DNA from: Kitasatospora aureofaciens
GTDB lineage: Bacteria; Actinomycetota; Actinomycetes; Streptomycetales; Streptomycetaceae
Assembly: GCF_019192735.1 (NCBI RefSeq)
Contig: NZ_JAHTKP010000002.1
Coordinates: forward strand, 354,071 to 418,070
DNA length: 64,000 nt
Reading direction: 5' to 3'
Below the pieces are notes generated by a model. That model worked only from the letters and a program-made list of their open reading frames with translations. It searched no databases and was not told the origin of the DNA. Positions 10,391 through 22,660 of this stretch are shown piece by piece; positions within the stretch are counted from its first letter, which is position 1; the number at the start of each line of letters is the position of its first letter. The position numbers and the translations under genes are program-made.

Positions 10391-11497
10391 GTGCATGTCG
10401 TACTCGCCGGCGGGGGGACCGCCGGTCACATCGAGCCGGCCATGGCCCTCGCGGACGCCCTCCGCAGGCACGACCCGTCCATCGGGATCACCGCCCTGGG
10501 CACCGAGCGCGGTCTGGAGACCCGGCTGGTGCCCGAGCGCGGCTACCAGCTGGAGCTCATCCCGGCCGTCCCGCTGCCCCGCAAGCCCACCCCCGAGCTG
10601 ATCACCGTCCCGGGCCGGCTGCGCGGCACCGTCCGGGCCGCCCAGGAGATCATCGAGCGGGTCAACGCCGACGCCGTGGTCGGCTTCGGCGGCTACGTCG
10701 CGATGCCGGCCTACCTGGCCGCCAAGCGGGCCGGCGTGCCGATCGTGGTGCACGAGGCCAACGCCCGCCCGGGCCTGGCCAACAAGATCGGCGCCCGCTA
10801 CACCGACTTCGTCGCCGTCTCCACTCCGGACAGCAAGCTGCGCGACTCCCGGTACATCGGCATCCCGCTGCGCCGGACCATCGCCACCCTGGACCGCAAC
10901 GCGGCCCGCCCGGAGGCCCGGCACTACTTCGGCCTCGACCAGCGGCTGCCCACCCTGCTCGTCTCCGGCGGCTCCCAGGGGGCGCGCCGGCTCAACGAGA
11001 CCGTCACCGCGATCGCCCCGCGGCTCCAGCAGTACGGCGTGCAGATCCTGCACGCGGTCGGCCCGAAGAACGAGCTGCCGCAGGTGGACGACATCCCCGG
11101 GATGCCGCCGTACCGCCCGGTGCCGTACGTCGACCGGATGGATCTGGCCTACGCCGCCGCCGACCTGATGCTCTGCCGGGCCGGTGCCATGACGGTGGCC
11201 GAGCTGGCGGCCGTCGGGCTGCCCGCCGCCTTCGTCCCGCTGCCGATCGGCAACGGTGAGCAGCGGCTGAACGCCCAGCCGATGGTCAAGGCCGGCGGCG
11301 GTCTGCTGGTGGACGACGCCGAGCTGACCCCGGACTGGGTGCTGCAGAACGTGCTGCCGGTGCTCACCGACCCGCAGAAGCTCTGGGACATGAGCCGGGC
11401 CGCCGCCGAGTTCGGCCGCCGGGACGCCGACGAGCTGCTGGTCGGCATGGTCTACGAGGCGATCGAGGCGTCCCGCGGCGGTCGCCGCCGTGGCTGA
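10391..11497 (+). CDS. murG: Lipid II synthase MurG (UDP-GlcNAc transferase)
   Basis: This 368-residue GT28 glycosyltransferase adds GlcNAc to lipid I on the inner membrane face. The start is GTG 10391, with GGGAG about 10 nt upstream. The glycine-rich loop LAGGGTAGHIEPAMALADAL is at the N-terminus. The second Rossmann half contains VSGGSQGARRLN and the donor site motif CRAGAMTVAELAAVGLPA. Its 3' end overlaps ftsQ by 8 nt. Confidence 0.96.
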   Translation: MHVVLAGGGTAGHIEPAMALADALRRHDPSIGITALGTERGLETRLVPERGYQLELIPAVPLPRKPTPELITVPGRLRGTVRAAQEIIERVNADAVVGFGGYVAMPAYLAAKRAGVPIVVHEANARPGLANKIGARYTDFVAVSTPDSKLRDSRYIGIPLRRTIATLDRNAARPEARHYFGLDQRLPTLLVSGGSQGARRLNETVTAIAPRLQQYGVQILHAVGPKNELPQVDDIPGMPPYRPVPYVDRMDLAYAAADLMLCRAGAMTVAELAAVGLPAAFVPLPIGNGEQRLNAQPMVKAGGGLLVDDAELTPDWVLQNVLPVLTDPQKLWDMSRAAAEFGRRDADELLVGMVYEAIEASRGGRRRG

Positions 11498-12266
11498 CGG
11501 CCGGCTCGCCGACCCCCTGGAGGAGGAGCTGGAGGCCGAGGAGCACGCTCCCCGGCTCCGGCTCTCCCGGCGGGGCATCGTGGTGCTGAGCGTGCTCGGT
11601 GCCGCGGTGGTCGGCGGGCTGGCCTGGCTGGTCTTCTTCTCCTCGGTGCTGGACGTGCGCGACGTTGCCGTTCAGGGGGTCACCGACGACAAGCTGACGG
11701 CGGACCAGGTCCGCGAGGCGATCGGCGGGGTCGGCGACGGCCCGCTGGCCCGGGTGAACCTGGACGTCGTCCAGCACCGGGTCGAGGCCATCCCGCGGGT
11801 GGCCAAGGCCGAGGTCTGGCGGGGCTGGCCGCACACACTGCAGGTGAAGGTCGTCCAGCGCAAGGCGGTCGCCGCTGTCAAGGGGGATGACGGTCAGTTC
11901 ACCCAGGTGGACGCCGGCGGCGTGAGCTTCGCCACCGAGGCGGCCCCGCCGGCCGGGGTCCCGGTGGTGGAGCTGCGGCTCAGTCAGCAGGCGAAGGACG
12001 CCGACGGGGTGATCTCCCGTTCGCAGCTGGTGCAGGGCGCGGTGGGGGTGGCCGCCGGGCTGCCGACCGAGGTCGCCCAGCGGGCGGGCGGGTTGCTCGT
12101 GCACTCGTACGACGACATCGAACTGCAGCTCAGCGGGGGTGCGACGGTGCGCTGGGGGAGTCCGGAGCAGAACGACCGGAAGGCCCGGGTGCTGGTGGCG
12201 CTGATGAATCAGAAGGGTACGAACTACGACGTGAGTGCTCCGGACGCGCCGGCGGTGTCGGGATGA
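11490..12266 (+). CDS. ftsQ: Divisome protein FtsQ/DivIB
   Basis: This 258-residue bitopic membrane protein has an acidic cytoplasmic tail of ~28 residues, one membrane helix at about 29-50 (GIVVLSVLGAAVVGGLAWLVFF), and an extracytoplasmic POTRA domain beginning VLDVRDVAVQGV. A beta domain follows, containing AEVWRGWPHTLQVKVVQRKA, a hallmark of FtsQ. The GTG 11490 start lies inside the last codons of murG. It acts with FtsL and FtsB/DivIC to regulate septal wall synthesis. Confidence 0.93.
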   Translation: MADGRLADPLEEELEAEEHAPRLRLSRRGIVVLSVLGAAVVGGLAWLVFFSSVLDVRDVAVQGVTDDKLTADQVREAIGGVGDGPLARVNLDVVQHRVEAIPRVAKAEVWRGWPHTLQVKVVQRKAVAAVKGDDGQFTQVDAGGVSFATEAAPPAGVPVVELRLSQQAKDADGVISRSQLVQGAVGVAAGLPTEVAQRAGGLLVHSYDDIELQLSGGATVRWGSPEQNDRKARVLVALMNQKGTNYDVSAPDAPAVSG

Positions 12267-12631
12267 TCCGGTAGGTTCTGTGCCGTGGGGAGGGGTTGAC
12301 GCCTTCGAGTGTCGGCCCGACCCTTGGTGGTCACCCCGGTTTCATATGCCGGTCGATGATCACATAGGCTCAAAAGAAAAAGGGAAGCTCGGCGTGTTCG
12401 TTGAAACACGTGCCCGGAGCCACCTAGTGTCCTGTGTCACCAGACTGTGTTTCCTGGTGATGTGACGGAGGCACAGGACTAACCCTAAAGGTCAAGTTTA
12501 GGGTTGGGGTCGGCGGTCGGCATTTCGGACATTCAGTCAGAAACCAGGCTCCCTACCCATCGACATCCGTCGGTACGGCTCCGGTCACCGGGCCGCACCG
12601 ACCCGGAAATTCGAGGCGAGAGGCCTTCGAC
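12267..12631 (+). promoter_or_regulatory. ftsQ-ftsZ intergenic region with ftsZ promoters and two dyads
   Basis: This 365-nt gap holds no gene. The clearest promoter is TTGAAA (12401-12406), an 18-nt spacer, then TAGTGT (12425-12430). A weaker one is TTCATA (12341-12346), 17 nt, TAGGCT (12364-12369). Downstream are two strong dyads. One is a nested stem: outer GTCCTGTG/CACAGGAC at 12429-12436 and 12472-12479, inner TCACCAG/CTGGTGA at 12437-12443 and 12454-12460. The other is a perfect 9-bp inverted repeat AACCCTAAA/TTTAGGGTT at 12481-12489 and 12497-12505. In Streptomyces, ftsZ is known to be strongly up-regulated at sporulation from promoters here; which one is developmental cannot be read from sequence. 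Confidence 0.6.
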
Positions 12632-13858
12632 GTGGCAGCACCGCAGAACTACCTCGCAGTCATCAAGGTCGTCGGCATCGGCGGCGGTGGTGTCAACGCC
12701 ATCAACCGGATGATCGAGGTCGGTCTCAAGGGCGTCGAGTTCATCGCGATCAACACCGATGCGCAGGCCCTCCTGATGAGCGACGCCGACGTCAAGCTCG
12801 ATGTGGGCCGTGAACTCACCCGGGGCCTCGGCGCCGGCGCCAACCCCGAGGTCGGCCGCAAGGCCGCCGAGGACCACCGCGAGGAGATCGAGGAGGTCCT
12901 CAAGGGGGCCGACATGGTCTTCGTCACCGCGGGCGAGGGTGGTGGCACGGGCACGGGCGGCGCGCCCGTCGTCGCCAACATCGCCCGCTCGCTCGGCGCA
13001 CTGACCATCGGCGTGGTCACCCGCCCCTTCACTTTCGAGGGCCGGCGCCGTGCCAACCAGGCCGAGGACGGCATCGCGAGCCTGCGCGAAGAGGTCGACA
13101 CCCTCATCGTGATCCCCAACGACCGGCTGCTGTCCATCTCGGACCGCCAGGTCAGCGTGCTGGACGCGTTCCGCTCGGCCGACCAGGTCCTGCTCTCCGG
13201 TGTCCAGGGCATCACCGACCTGATCACCACCCCGGGTCTGATCAACCTCGACTTCGCCGACGTCAAGTCCGTCATGTCGGAGGCCGGTTCGGCGCTCATG
13301 GGCATCGGCTCGGCCCGCGGCGAGGACCGCGCCAAGGCGGCCGCCGTGATGGCGATCTCCTCGCCGCTGCTGGAGGCCTCGATCGACGGCGCCCGCGGTG
13401 TGCTGCTCTCCATCTCGGGTGGCTCCGACCTCGGCCTGTTCGAGATCAACGAGTCCGCCCAGCTGGTCAGCGAGGCCGCGCACCCCGAGGCCAACATCAT
13501 CTTCGGTGCGGTCATCGACGACGCGCTCGGCGACGAGGTGCGGGTCACCGTCATCGCGGCCGGCTTCGACGGCGGGCAGCCGCCGGCCATCGTCCGCGAC
13601 CCGGTGGTCAAGTCGACTCCCGCCACCCCGGCCACGCCGTCGGCCACCCCGGACCGCCCGGTCTCCCGGCCGTCGTACGGGACCATCGGCTCGGTGACGT
13701 CCCGCTCGGAGGGGGAGACCTCGGCCGCGCCGTCCCGCCCGGCCGAGACCCCGGCCACCGCGACCGCCGCCCCGGTGCCGCCGCAGGTGCAGCCGGCCCG
13801 GCAGCCGTTCGTGGAGAGCCCGGCCGAGGAGCTCGACGTCCCGGACTTCCTTAAGTGA
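12632..13858 (+). CDS. ftsZ: Tubulin-like division GTPase FtsZ
   Basis: This 408-residue protein assembles the Z ring. Its GTG start at 12632 opens [20 protein letters not shown]. The tubulin signature GGGTGTG is at about 103-109, and the synergy loop has [12 protein letters not shown] Pro/Thr/Ala-rich linker covers roughly 320-395. The last residues, [10 protein letters not shown], are the conserved actinobacterial tail that contacts SepF and other partners. The sequence closely matches Streptomyces FtsZ over the globular domain. The stop overlaps the next gene by 4 nt. Confidence 0.98.
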   Translation: MAAPQNYLAVIKVVGIGGGGVNAINRMIEVGLKGVEFIAINTDAQALLMSDADVKLDVGRELTRGLGAGANPEVGRKAAEDHREEIEEVLKGADMVFVTAGEGGGTGTGGAPVVANIARSLGALTIGVVTRPFTFEGRRRANQAEDGIASLREEVDTLIVIPNDRLLSISDRQVSVLDAFRSADQVLLSGVQGITDLITTPGLINLDFADVKSVMSEAGSALMGIGSARGEDRAKAAAVMAISSPLLEASIDGARGVLLSISGGSDLGLFEINESAQLVSEAAHPEANIIFGAVIDDALGDEVRVTVIAAGFDGGQPPAIVRDPVVKSTPATPATPSATPDRPVSRPSYGTIGSVTSRSEGETSAAPSRPAETPATATAAPVPPQVQPARQPFVESPAEELDVPDFLK

Positions 13859-14586
13859 TCGATCGCGCGGTACGCGACGGTGCTCACTTCGCCTTCACCG
13901 ATCGGTGGGGCGGGGTGAGCACTTCGCCGTACGGGGAGCTCAACCTCGGTGGTGCGGTGGGGGACGACCCGGAGGCCGTCCGGGAGAACCGGGCGATCGC
14001 GGCCCGTGAACTCGGGCTGAACCCGGCCGACGTGGTCTGGATGAACCAGGTGCACGGCGCGGACGTCGCAGTGGTGACGGAGCGCCAGCCGATGGGGGAG
14101 GCCCCGACGGTGGACGCGGTGGTCACCGACCGGCCGCTCGCACTCGCGGTGCTGACAGCCGACTGCACCCCGGTGCTGCTGGCCGACCCGGTGGCGGGTG
14201 TGGTGGGCGCGGCCCACGCGGGCCGGCCCGGGCTCGCGGCCGGAGTGGTGCCCGCGGTGGTCCGGGCGATGACCGGGCTGGGTGCCGAGCCCGGTCGGAT
14301 CGTCGCCGCCACCGGCCCCGCGGTGTGCGGTCGCTGCTACGAGGTGCCGGCCGAACTGCGCGCCGAAGTCGCCTCGGTGGTGCCCGCCGCTTTTGCCGAG
14401 ACTTCGTGGGGAACGCCGGCGCTGGACGTGCCGGAGGGAGTGGCGGCCCAGCTGGCCGCCGCGGGTGTCACCGAGCTGGTGCGATCATCGGTCTGCACCC
14501 TCGAATCCGCCGATCACTACTCCTATCGCCGTGAGCAGCGCACGGGCCGGCTCGCGAGCTATGTCTGGTTGGGCTCTGAACACTGA
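13855..14586 (+). CDS. pgeF: PgeF/YfiH-type multicopper-fold protein (laccase-domain family)
   Basis: This 243-residue protein belongs to the YfiH/DUF152 family. Members are described as purine nucleoside phosphorylase/deaminase enzymes, and one (PgeF) as a peptidoglycan-editing factor that removes misincorporated Ser from muropeptide precursors. The family metal ligands are visible in [22 protein letters not shown] and [11 protein letters not shown], and CGRCYEVP lies further on. The GTG at 13855 overlaps the ftsZ stop. Location directly after ftsZ fits a role linked to wall synthesis. Substrate specificity cannot be decided from sequence. Confidence 0.85.
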   Translation: MIDRAVRDGAHFAFTDRWGGVSTSPYGELNLGGAVGDDPEAVRENRAIAARELGLNPADVVWMNQVHGADVAVVTERQPMGEAPTVDAVVTDRPLALAVLTADCTPVLLADPVAGVVGAAHAGRPGLAAGVVPAVVRAMTGLGAEPGRIVAATGPAVCGRCYEVPAELRAEVASVVPAAFAETSWGTPALDVPEGVAAQLAAAGVTELVRSSVCTLESADHYSYRREQRTGRLASYVWLGSEH

Positions 14587-15395
14587 TGACGAACGACATC
14601 TACGGACCGTTCCCGGGCAGCCCCGGCCCTTTCTTTCCTGATTCAGGCTGGCTCAAGACGCTGACGGAGGGCCAGCGGGCCCGGTACGAAGAACTGGGCA
14701 CCAACCTCGACGTGGTCGAGCGCCGGATCGCCGACGCCTGTGCGGCGGCCGGGCGGGCCCGGGACGAGGTCAGGCTGGTCGTCGTCACCAAGACCTACCC
14801 CGCCGAGGACACCGCGCTGCTGGCCGCGCTGGGTGTGACGGATGTCGCGGAGAACCGCGACCAGGATGCCGCGCCCAAGGCGGAGCAGTGCAGAAACCTT
14901 CCGCTCGACTGGCACTTCGTCGGACAGCTGCAGACGAACAAGGTCCGCTCGGTCGTCCGGTACGCGAACCATGTGCACTCGGTGGACCGGCTGCGGCTGG
15001 TCGGGTCGCTCTCCGCGGCGGTGCTCAAGTCCGAGCGGCCGGAGCTGGGTTGCCTGGTGCAGGTGGCGCTGGACAAGGAGCACGGCGAGGGCGAGCACCG
15101 GGCCGGGGTCGCCCCGGCGGACGTCGTGGAGCTGGCCGACGCCATCGCCGACACGCCCGGGCTGCGGCTGGACGGTGTGATGACCGTCGCTCCGCTGTCC
15201 GGCCCGCTCGCCGGAGATCCGGCCCGGGCCTTCGATCGACTGGCGGAAATCGCAACCGCCGTACGGACGGCCCATCCTGCTGCCACCATGGTCTCCGCAG
15301 GGATGAGCGGCGACCTTGAGCAGGCCATTGCCGCCGGAGCGACACATGTGCGCGTCGGAACGGCGGTACTCGGAGTGAGGTCACCCCTCAGGTAA
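14586..15395 (+). CDS. YggS/PROSC-type PLP homeostasis protein
   Basis: This 269-residue alanine-racemase-fold protein is probably PLP-binding, with the Schiff-base lysine in VVVTKTYPAED. Other family motifs are DVAENRDQDAAPKA, WHFVGQLQTNK, VQVALDKEHGEG and MSAGMSGDLEQAI (sequence VSAGMSGDLEQAIAAGATHVRVG). The ~35-residue N-terminal extension before ERRIADACAAAG is longer than in E. coli YggS. ATG 14586 overlaps the previous stop by one base. Its role in the family is control of free pyridoxal phosphate; streptomycetes keep it between ftsZ and sepF. Confidence 0.88.
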   Translation: MTNDIYGPFPGSPGPFFPDSGWLKTLTEGQRARYEELGTNLDVVERRIADACAAAGRARDEVRLVVVTKTYPAEDTALLAALGVTDVAENRDQDAAPKAEQCRNLPLDWHFVGQLQTNKVRSVVRYANHVHSVDRLRLVGSLSAAVLKSERPELGCLVQVALDKEHGEGEHRAGVAPADVVELADAIADTPGLRLDGVMTVAPLSGPLAGDPARAFDRLAEIATAVRTAHPAATMVSAGMSGDLEQAIAAGATHVRVGTAVLGVRSPLR

Positions 15396-15622
15396 CGTCA
15401 CCGGGTAGTAGATCAGACTGCAGGACAAAATAGGACAGAAACTAGCAGCTTTCCAGAGCGCTAGCGAACCGTGGATCGCAGCTCCGCGGCCCCCACTCAC
15501 GTAATCTGACGATATGTCGATCTGATGAATTGTCGTGGGCGGACCGCGGAATCCGCAGGCAGGGCCGCCCGGCCCGGCCGCCGGGACGGAGCCGGTCCAC
15601 CACAAGCGGAGGAGACAGGAGC
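15396..15622 (+). promoter_or_regulatory. Leader region upstream of sepF
   Basis: This 227-nt gap has no convincing gene. Its first ~75 nt (15396-15470) are markedly AT-rich for this genome and contain several A/T runs, which suits a promoter for sepF and the genes after it. I could not single out one -35/-10 pair with confidence. The ribosome site GGAGGAG at 15609-15614 belongs to sepF. Confidence 0.35.
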
Positions 15623-16228
15623 ATGGCCGGCGCAATGCGCAAGATGGCGGTCTACCTCGGCCTCGTGGAGGACGAGACGTACGACGGCCAGGGGTACGAC
15701 CCCGACGACGACTACGACGCGGACCCCGAGCCGATTCGCACGGGGGCGGTGCGGACGGAGGACATCCCCCGGCCGGCCGCGGCACCCTCCCCGGTCTCCT
15801 CGATCACCCCGCAACCGGTGCCGGCCGCGGTCCCGATCCGGCAGGAGCCCCCGAGGATGGCCCCAGTGTCGTCCATCACACCCGAACGCCGCCACAACCT
15901 GGAGAAGAGCGCACCGGTGATCATGCCCAAGGTAGTGAACGAACGAGAGCCCTACCGCATCACCACGCTGCACCCCCGGACCTACAACGAGGCCCGTACC
16001 ATCGGGGAACAGTTCCGTGGCGGGACCCCGGTGATCATGAATCTGACCGAGATGGACGACACTGATGCGAAGCGACTCGTAGACTTCGCCGCTGGACTCG
16101 TCTTCGGTCTGCACGGCAGTATCGAGCGCGTGACGCAGAAGGTGTTCCTGCTGTCTCCTGCTAACGTCGATGTCACGGCGGAGGACAAGGCTCGGATCGC
16201 CGAGGGTGGGTTCTTCAACCAGAGCTGA
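15623..16228 (+). CDS. sepF: Cell division protein SepF
   Basis: This 201-residue protein bundles FtsZ and tethers it to the membrane. ATG 15623 was chosen because [18 protein letters not shown] matches the amphipathic membrane-binding N-terminus of streptomycete SepF and GGAGGAGACAGGAG lies just upstream; the frame is open further upstream without support. A Pro-rich linker separates this helix from the core domain, ~110-201 ([18 protein letters not shown] ... [19 protein letters not shown]), which dimerises and binds the FtsZ tail. It ends GGFFNQS. Confidence 0.96.
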   Translation: MAGAMRKMAVYLGLVEDETYDGQGYDPDDDYDADPEPIRTGAVRTEDIPRPAAAPSPVSSITPQPVPAAVPIRQEPPRMAPVSSITPERRHNLEKSAPVIMPKVVNEREPYRITTLHPRTYNEARTIGEQFRGGTPVIMNLTEMDDTDAKRLVDFAAGLVFGLHGSIERVTQKVFLLSPANVDVTAEDKARIAEGGFFNQS

Positions 16229-16320
16229 CCCGGCCACGACTTTACGTGTGGATCTGATCAACAGTGGGTTAGCGACAGGCAGCGGGCCCCAGGGCCCGGG
16301 ACCGGGGAGAGGGATACGCG

Positions 16321-16602
16321 ATGGATATCGTGTGGGCGGTGGCCTATTACGCCCTGACCGTCTTCCTGGTGTTCCTGCTTGTGCGGCTGGTGATGGACTG
16401 GGTCTTCCAGTTCGCGCGTTCGTGGCGGCCCGGCAAGGCCATGGTCCTGGTCCTGGAGGCCACGTACACTGTCACGGATCCGCCGCTCAAGCTTCTTCGG
16501 CGGTTCATCCCGCCGTTGCGTCTCGGGGGCGTGGCGCTCGACCTGTCCTTCTTCGTACTGATGATCATTGTGTATGTCCTGATCTCGCTTGTGCGGCCCT
16601 AG
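16321..16602 (+). CDS. YggT-family integral membrane protein
   Basis: This 93-residue protein has two membrane segments, about 5-28 and 72-91, flanking a basic loop with TYTVTDPPLKLLRRFIPP. This TDPxLxxxRRxIPP loop is the YggT signature. ATG 16321 follows GGGGAGAGGGA. YggT proteins are found next to sepF and divIVA in many Gram-positive dcw clusters; their molecular role is not settled, though links to osmotic tolerance and division have been proposed. Confidence 0.9.
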   Translation: MDIVWAVAYYALTVFLVFLLVRLVMDWVFQFARSWRPGKAMVLVLEATYTVTDPPLKLLRRFIPPLRLGGVALDLSFFVLMIIVYVLISLVRP

Positions 16603-16661
16603 TCGTAGGTGAGCGATGCGACAGGATGCCGGTGTGCCGACGATCACGTTGAGGTGAAGAG

Positions 16662-18032
16662 ATGCCATTGACCCCCGAGGACGTTCGGAACAAGCAGTTC
16701 ACGACCGTCCGCCTGCGCGAAGGCTATGACGAGGACGAGGTCGATGCCTTCCTCGACGAGGTCGAGGCGGAGCTGACCCGCCTTCTGCGCGAGAACGAGG
16801 ACCTGCGCGCCAAGCTGGCCGCCGCGACTCGTGCCGCCGCGCAGAACCAGGCCAACATGCGGAAGGAGCCGCCGCAGGACGCCCGTCCCGGAGCGCCCGT
16901 CCCGGCCGCCATATCCGGCCCGCCGGTCCCCGGCCAGCAGGGCCCGGGCGGCCCGCAGCAGATGGGCCCCGGCGGTCCCCAGCAGATGGGTCCCGGCGGT
17001 CCGCAGCAGCAGCAGATGGGCAACCAGCCCCTCGGCCTGCCGTCCGGCGCCCCGCAGCTCCCGGCCGGCCCCGGCGGTCCGCAGCAGATGGGCGGCCCGC
17101 AGCAGCAGATGAACCAGACCATGGGCGGCCAGCAGCAGCTGGTCCAGCCGATGGGTGGCCAGATGCTCCAGCCCATGGGCGGCCCCGGTGGCCCGCAGCA
17201 GATGGGCAACCCGATGGGCCAGGGCATGGGCCAAGGCATGGGTCAGGGCATGAGCCAGGGCATGGGCCAGCAGCAGATGCAGCCGATGGGCGGCCCCATG
17301 GGCGGTCCGCAGCAGATGGGCGGCCCGCTCGGCGGCCCGATGCAGCAGCAGGGCCCCGGCGGCGACAGCGCCGCCCGTGTGCTGGCGCTCGCCCAGCAGA
17401 CCGCCGACCAGGCGATCTCCGAGGCCCGTTCCGAGGCCAACAAGATCGTCGGCGAGGCGCGCAGCCGGGCCGAGGGCCTTGAGCGCGACGCCCGGGCCAA
17501 GGCCGACGCCCTGGAGCGGGACGCGCAGGAGAAGCACCGCGTCGCGATGGGGTCGCTGGAGTCCGCGCGGGCCACGCTGGAGCGCAAGGTCGAGGACCTG
17601 CGGGCGTTCGAGCGCGAGTACCGTACGCGCCTCAAGTCGTACCTGGAGACCCAGCTCCGTCAGCTGGAGTCGCAGGCCGACGACTCGCTCGCCCCGCCGC
17701 GGATCCCCGCCACCGCGTCGCTGCCGCCGGCGGCCTCGTCGATGGCTCCGGCCGGTGCGAGTGCGATGGGCAGCGGGCCGAGCTTCGGTGGGAACCAGCC
17801 GTCCTTCGGCGGTAACTCGCCGTCCTTCGGTGGGCAGAGCTCGTTCGGCGGGAACTCGCCGGCGCCGAGCTTCGGCGGGCAGTCGAACGGTGGCAACACC
17901 GGGGCTCCGCAGATGCAGCCGGCCGGTATGACCCAGCCGATGGCGGCCGTCCGACCGCAGCCGCCGCAGCCGATGCAGCAGGCGCCGGCGCCGATGCGGG
18001 GCTTCCTGATCGACGAGGACGGCGACAACTGA
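16662..18032 (+). CDS. divIVA: Polar growth determinant DivIVA (Wag31-like)
   Basis: This 456-residue coiled-coil protein marks hyphal tips and directs apical wall growth in streptomycetes. ATG 16662 follows GAGGTGAAGAG. Residues 1-60 are the conserved DivIVA N-terminal domain (MPLTPEDVRNKQFTTVRLRE) plus the first coiled coil. A long Gln/Met/Gly/Pro-rich insert (about 75-235, repeats such as GGPQQM) separates it from the second coiled coil (about 240-345). A second low-complexity region of FGGN/SFGG repeats leads to the tail GFLIDEDGDN. Both low-complexity parts have strongly repetitive DNA. Confidence 0.96.
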   Translation: MPLTPEDVRNKQFTTVRLREGYDEDEVDAFLDEVEAELTRLLRENEDLRAKLAAATRAAAQNQANMRKEPPQDARPGAPVPAAISGPPVPGQQGPGGPQQMGPGGPQQMGPGGPQQQQMGNQPLGLPSGAPQLPAGPGGPQQMGGPQQQMNQTMGGQQQLVQPMGGQMLQPMGGPGGPQQMGNPMGQGMGQGMGQGMSQGMGQQQMQPMGGPMGGPQQMGGPLGGPMQQQGPGGDSAARVLALAQQTADQAISEARSEANKIVGEARSRAEGLERDARAKADALERDAQEKHRVAMGSLESARATLERKVEDLRAFEREYRTRLKSYLETQLRQLESQADDSLAPPRIPATASLPPAASSMAPAGASAMGSGPSFGGNQPSFGGNSPSFGGQSSFGGNSPAPSFGGQSNGGNTGAPQMQPAGMTQPMAAVRPQPPQPMQQAPAPMRGFLIDEDGDN

Positions 18033-18059
18033 GGTTGTAGCAGGGCCTTTTGAGGGCGT

Positions 18060-18100
18060 CCCCTTTCTGACCTTCGGGTCGGGGAGGGGGCGTCCTTTTT
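18060..18100 (+). terminator. Rho-independent terminator after divIVA
   Basis: A 13-bp stem (18060-18072 with 18077-18089, including G-T wobbles) closed by a TTCG tetraloop is followed by CGTCCTTTTT. It lies 28 nt after the divIVA stop and closes the dcw cluster before the convergent ileS. Confidence 0.85.
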
Positions 18101-18164
18101 GGTGTCCGGGGGTGGGGCCGGATTGGGGGAGGGCGTGAGGGGTGAGGGGAGGAAGGGGGTATGG

Positions 18165-18200
18165 CGAAGCCGCCGGGACCTGGGGGTTCCGGCGGCTTCG
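18165..18200 (-). terminator. Hairpin at the 3' end of ileS
   Basis: A perfect 12-bp inverted repeat, CGAAGCCGCCGG (18165-18176) with CCGGCGGCTTCG (18189-18200), starts 10 nt past the ileS stop on the minus strand. No T-run follows on that strand, so it is either a T-less actinobacterial terminator or an mRNA 3' stabiliser. Confidence 0.55.
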
Positions 18201-18210
18201 TGGGGGTTGG

Positions 18211-21357
<3,147 letters not shown>

Positions 21358-21369
21358 CGCGGGCGTCAT

Positions 21370-21650
21370 ACCTCCGGCGGATGTGGACGGAATCCGACGG
21401 AGGGACGAGACGGCGAGCCGTCCCGCGGTACCACCCTCCTTGGCCGCGGTGCTGCGTGCGGCCCTCTTGTTTGGGCTTGCTGCCGGGTCTAGTGGGCCGT
21501 CGCTCGGGGCGGGCGGCTGTTCTTCCGGCGGCTCCGGGGTGATCTTCCCGCCGTGCACGCCCCCCGGGCTCACACCGTCCCCGGGTCGCTGGTGGCTGCG
21601 TACGTCGGTACTCGTCCCATCTGCGCCTTGCAGGCTCAGTGTATCGGCTG
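21370..21650 (-). promoter_or_regulatory. T-box riboswitch leader of ileS (translational type)
   Basis: On the minus strand the ileS leader carries the T-box sequence AGGGTGGTACCGCGGG (positions 21437-21422), which pairs with the uncharged tRNA acceptor end. Upstream are an AGTA element (21612-21609) and GGAAGATCACC, whose ATC (21543-21541) fits an isoleucine specifier codon in a specifier loop. Downstream, CCTCCG (21403-21398) can pair with CGGAGG (21376-21371), the ileS ribosome site. No terminator with a T-run is present. This arrangement predicts that uncharged tRNA-Ile frees the ribosome site. T-boxes of this kind are established for actinobacterial ileS. Confidence 0.88.
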
Positions 21651-21848
21651 CCGCAAGTCGGTTTTGTCCGGTGCTGCTGCGGTGGTTCGTCCAGTGCGCG
21701 GGGGTGGTTAGGAGGGGGTGATCTGGGCACATGAATGGCAGCGCGCGGGGCGGGGCGATTGGGGCGGCTGGCTGGGTGGGATCATGATGAGGCGCCGGTA
21801 TGTCATGTTGTGACCGGTTTTGATCGGGATTATCGTTCCGGCACTGGA

Positions 21849-21869
21849 AGCCGCCGGGAACCGGCGGCT
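21849..21869 (+). promoter_or_regulatory. Hairpin in the leader of the DksA-like gene
   Basis: A perfect 9-bp inverted repeat, AGCCGCCGG and CCGGCGGCT with a GAA loop, ends 28 nt before the proposed start codon. Its function is unknown. It sits in the 240-nt divergent region between the ileS leader and this gene. Confidence 0.4.
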
Positions 21870-21897
21870 CGATTCGTTCGTAGATGGGGTCGAAGCC

Positions 21898-22446
21898 ATG
21901 GCTGAGAAGGCAACCGGCGCGGGTACCGCCACCAAGCGGGCACGCAAGGCCGTGGCGGCCGATCCAGGGGAGGGGACCGTGACCACTACCGCACGGCAGA
22001 ACACCAGCATCGACACCGTCACCGTGCCGCGCGGCGCCGAATCCGTGGACCCGGCCACACTGCCGGTCCGCCTCGGCGAGGAGCCCTGGACCTCGGAGGA
22101 GGTCCACGAGCTGCACACCGAGCTGATCAGCGAGCTGGAGCGACTGCAGAACGAGATCGACGCCGCCGAGGCCGCCATCTCCGGGCTCATGCGTGACTCC
22201 AACGACGGAGCCGGAGACGACCAGGTGGACGCCGGTACGAAGAACATCTCGCGGGAGAGCGAGGTGGCCCTCGCCAACAACGCCCGGGACAGCCTCGCCC
22301 AGACCGAGCACGCCCTGGCCCGGCTGGAGGGCGTCGGCTTCGGCGTCTGCGAGTCCTGCGGGCAGGCCATCGGCAAGGCCCGGATGCAGGCCTTCCCGCG
22401 GGCGACGCTCTGCGTGCAGTGCAAGGCCAAGCAGGAACGCCGCTGA
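21898..22446 (+). CDS. DksA/TraR-family zinc-finger protein
   Basis: This 182-residue protein has an Ala/Lys/Thr-rich N-terminus, a coiled coil ([21 protein letters not shown]) and a four-cysteine zinc ribbon CESCG...CVQC near the C-terminus. The tip contains [10 protein letters not shown], resembling the acidic tip of DksA-type RNA polymerase effectors. ATG 21898 is preferred; the frame is open to 21820 but the extra residues look non-coding. Family members bind RNA polymerase through its secondary channel. Whether this one answers ppGpp is unknown. It sits upstream of lspA, as in other streptomycetes. Confidence 0.85.
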   Translation: MAEKATGAGTATKRARKAVAADPGEGTVTTTARQNTSIDTVTVPRGAESVDPATLPVRLGEEPWTSEEVHELHTELISELERLQNEIDAAEAAISGLMRDSNDGAGDDQVDAGTKNISRESEVALANNARDSLAQTEHALARLEGVGFGVCESCGQAIGKARMQAFPRATLCVQCKAKQERR

Positions 22447-22660
22447 ACGAGTCGACCGACGCGGCGCGGGGGGTCGGGCTTGCCGTACGCTCGACCCCGT
22501 AACGTCGCCTGACACGTCCGCAGCGGACGCGTCCAGGTCGTCACCGGCCCATCCTCCCCCACCTCCGGCCGGGGGAGCTCCATCGGTAGCGGAGCGGATC
22601 ATCAGTACGCAAGGTTCCCCCCAGACCCGGGACGACGCCGTCCCGACCCCCGCCGATGCC

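Noticed and set aside
16960..17340. Repeated DNA within divIVA as a possible CRISPR or mobile repeat
   Set aside because: The repeats keep the reading frame and encode a low-complexity linker; there are no spacers.
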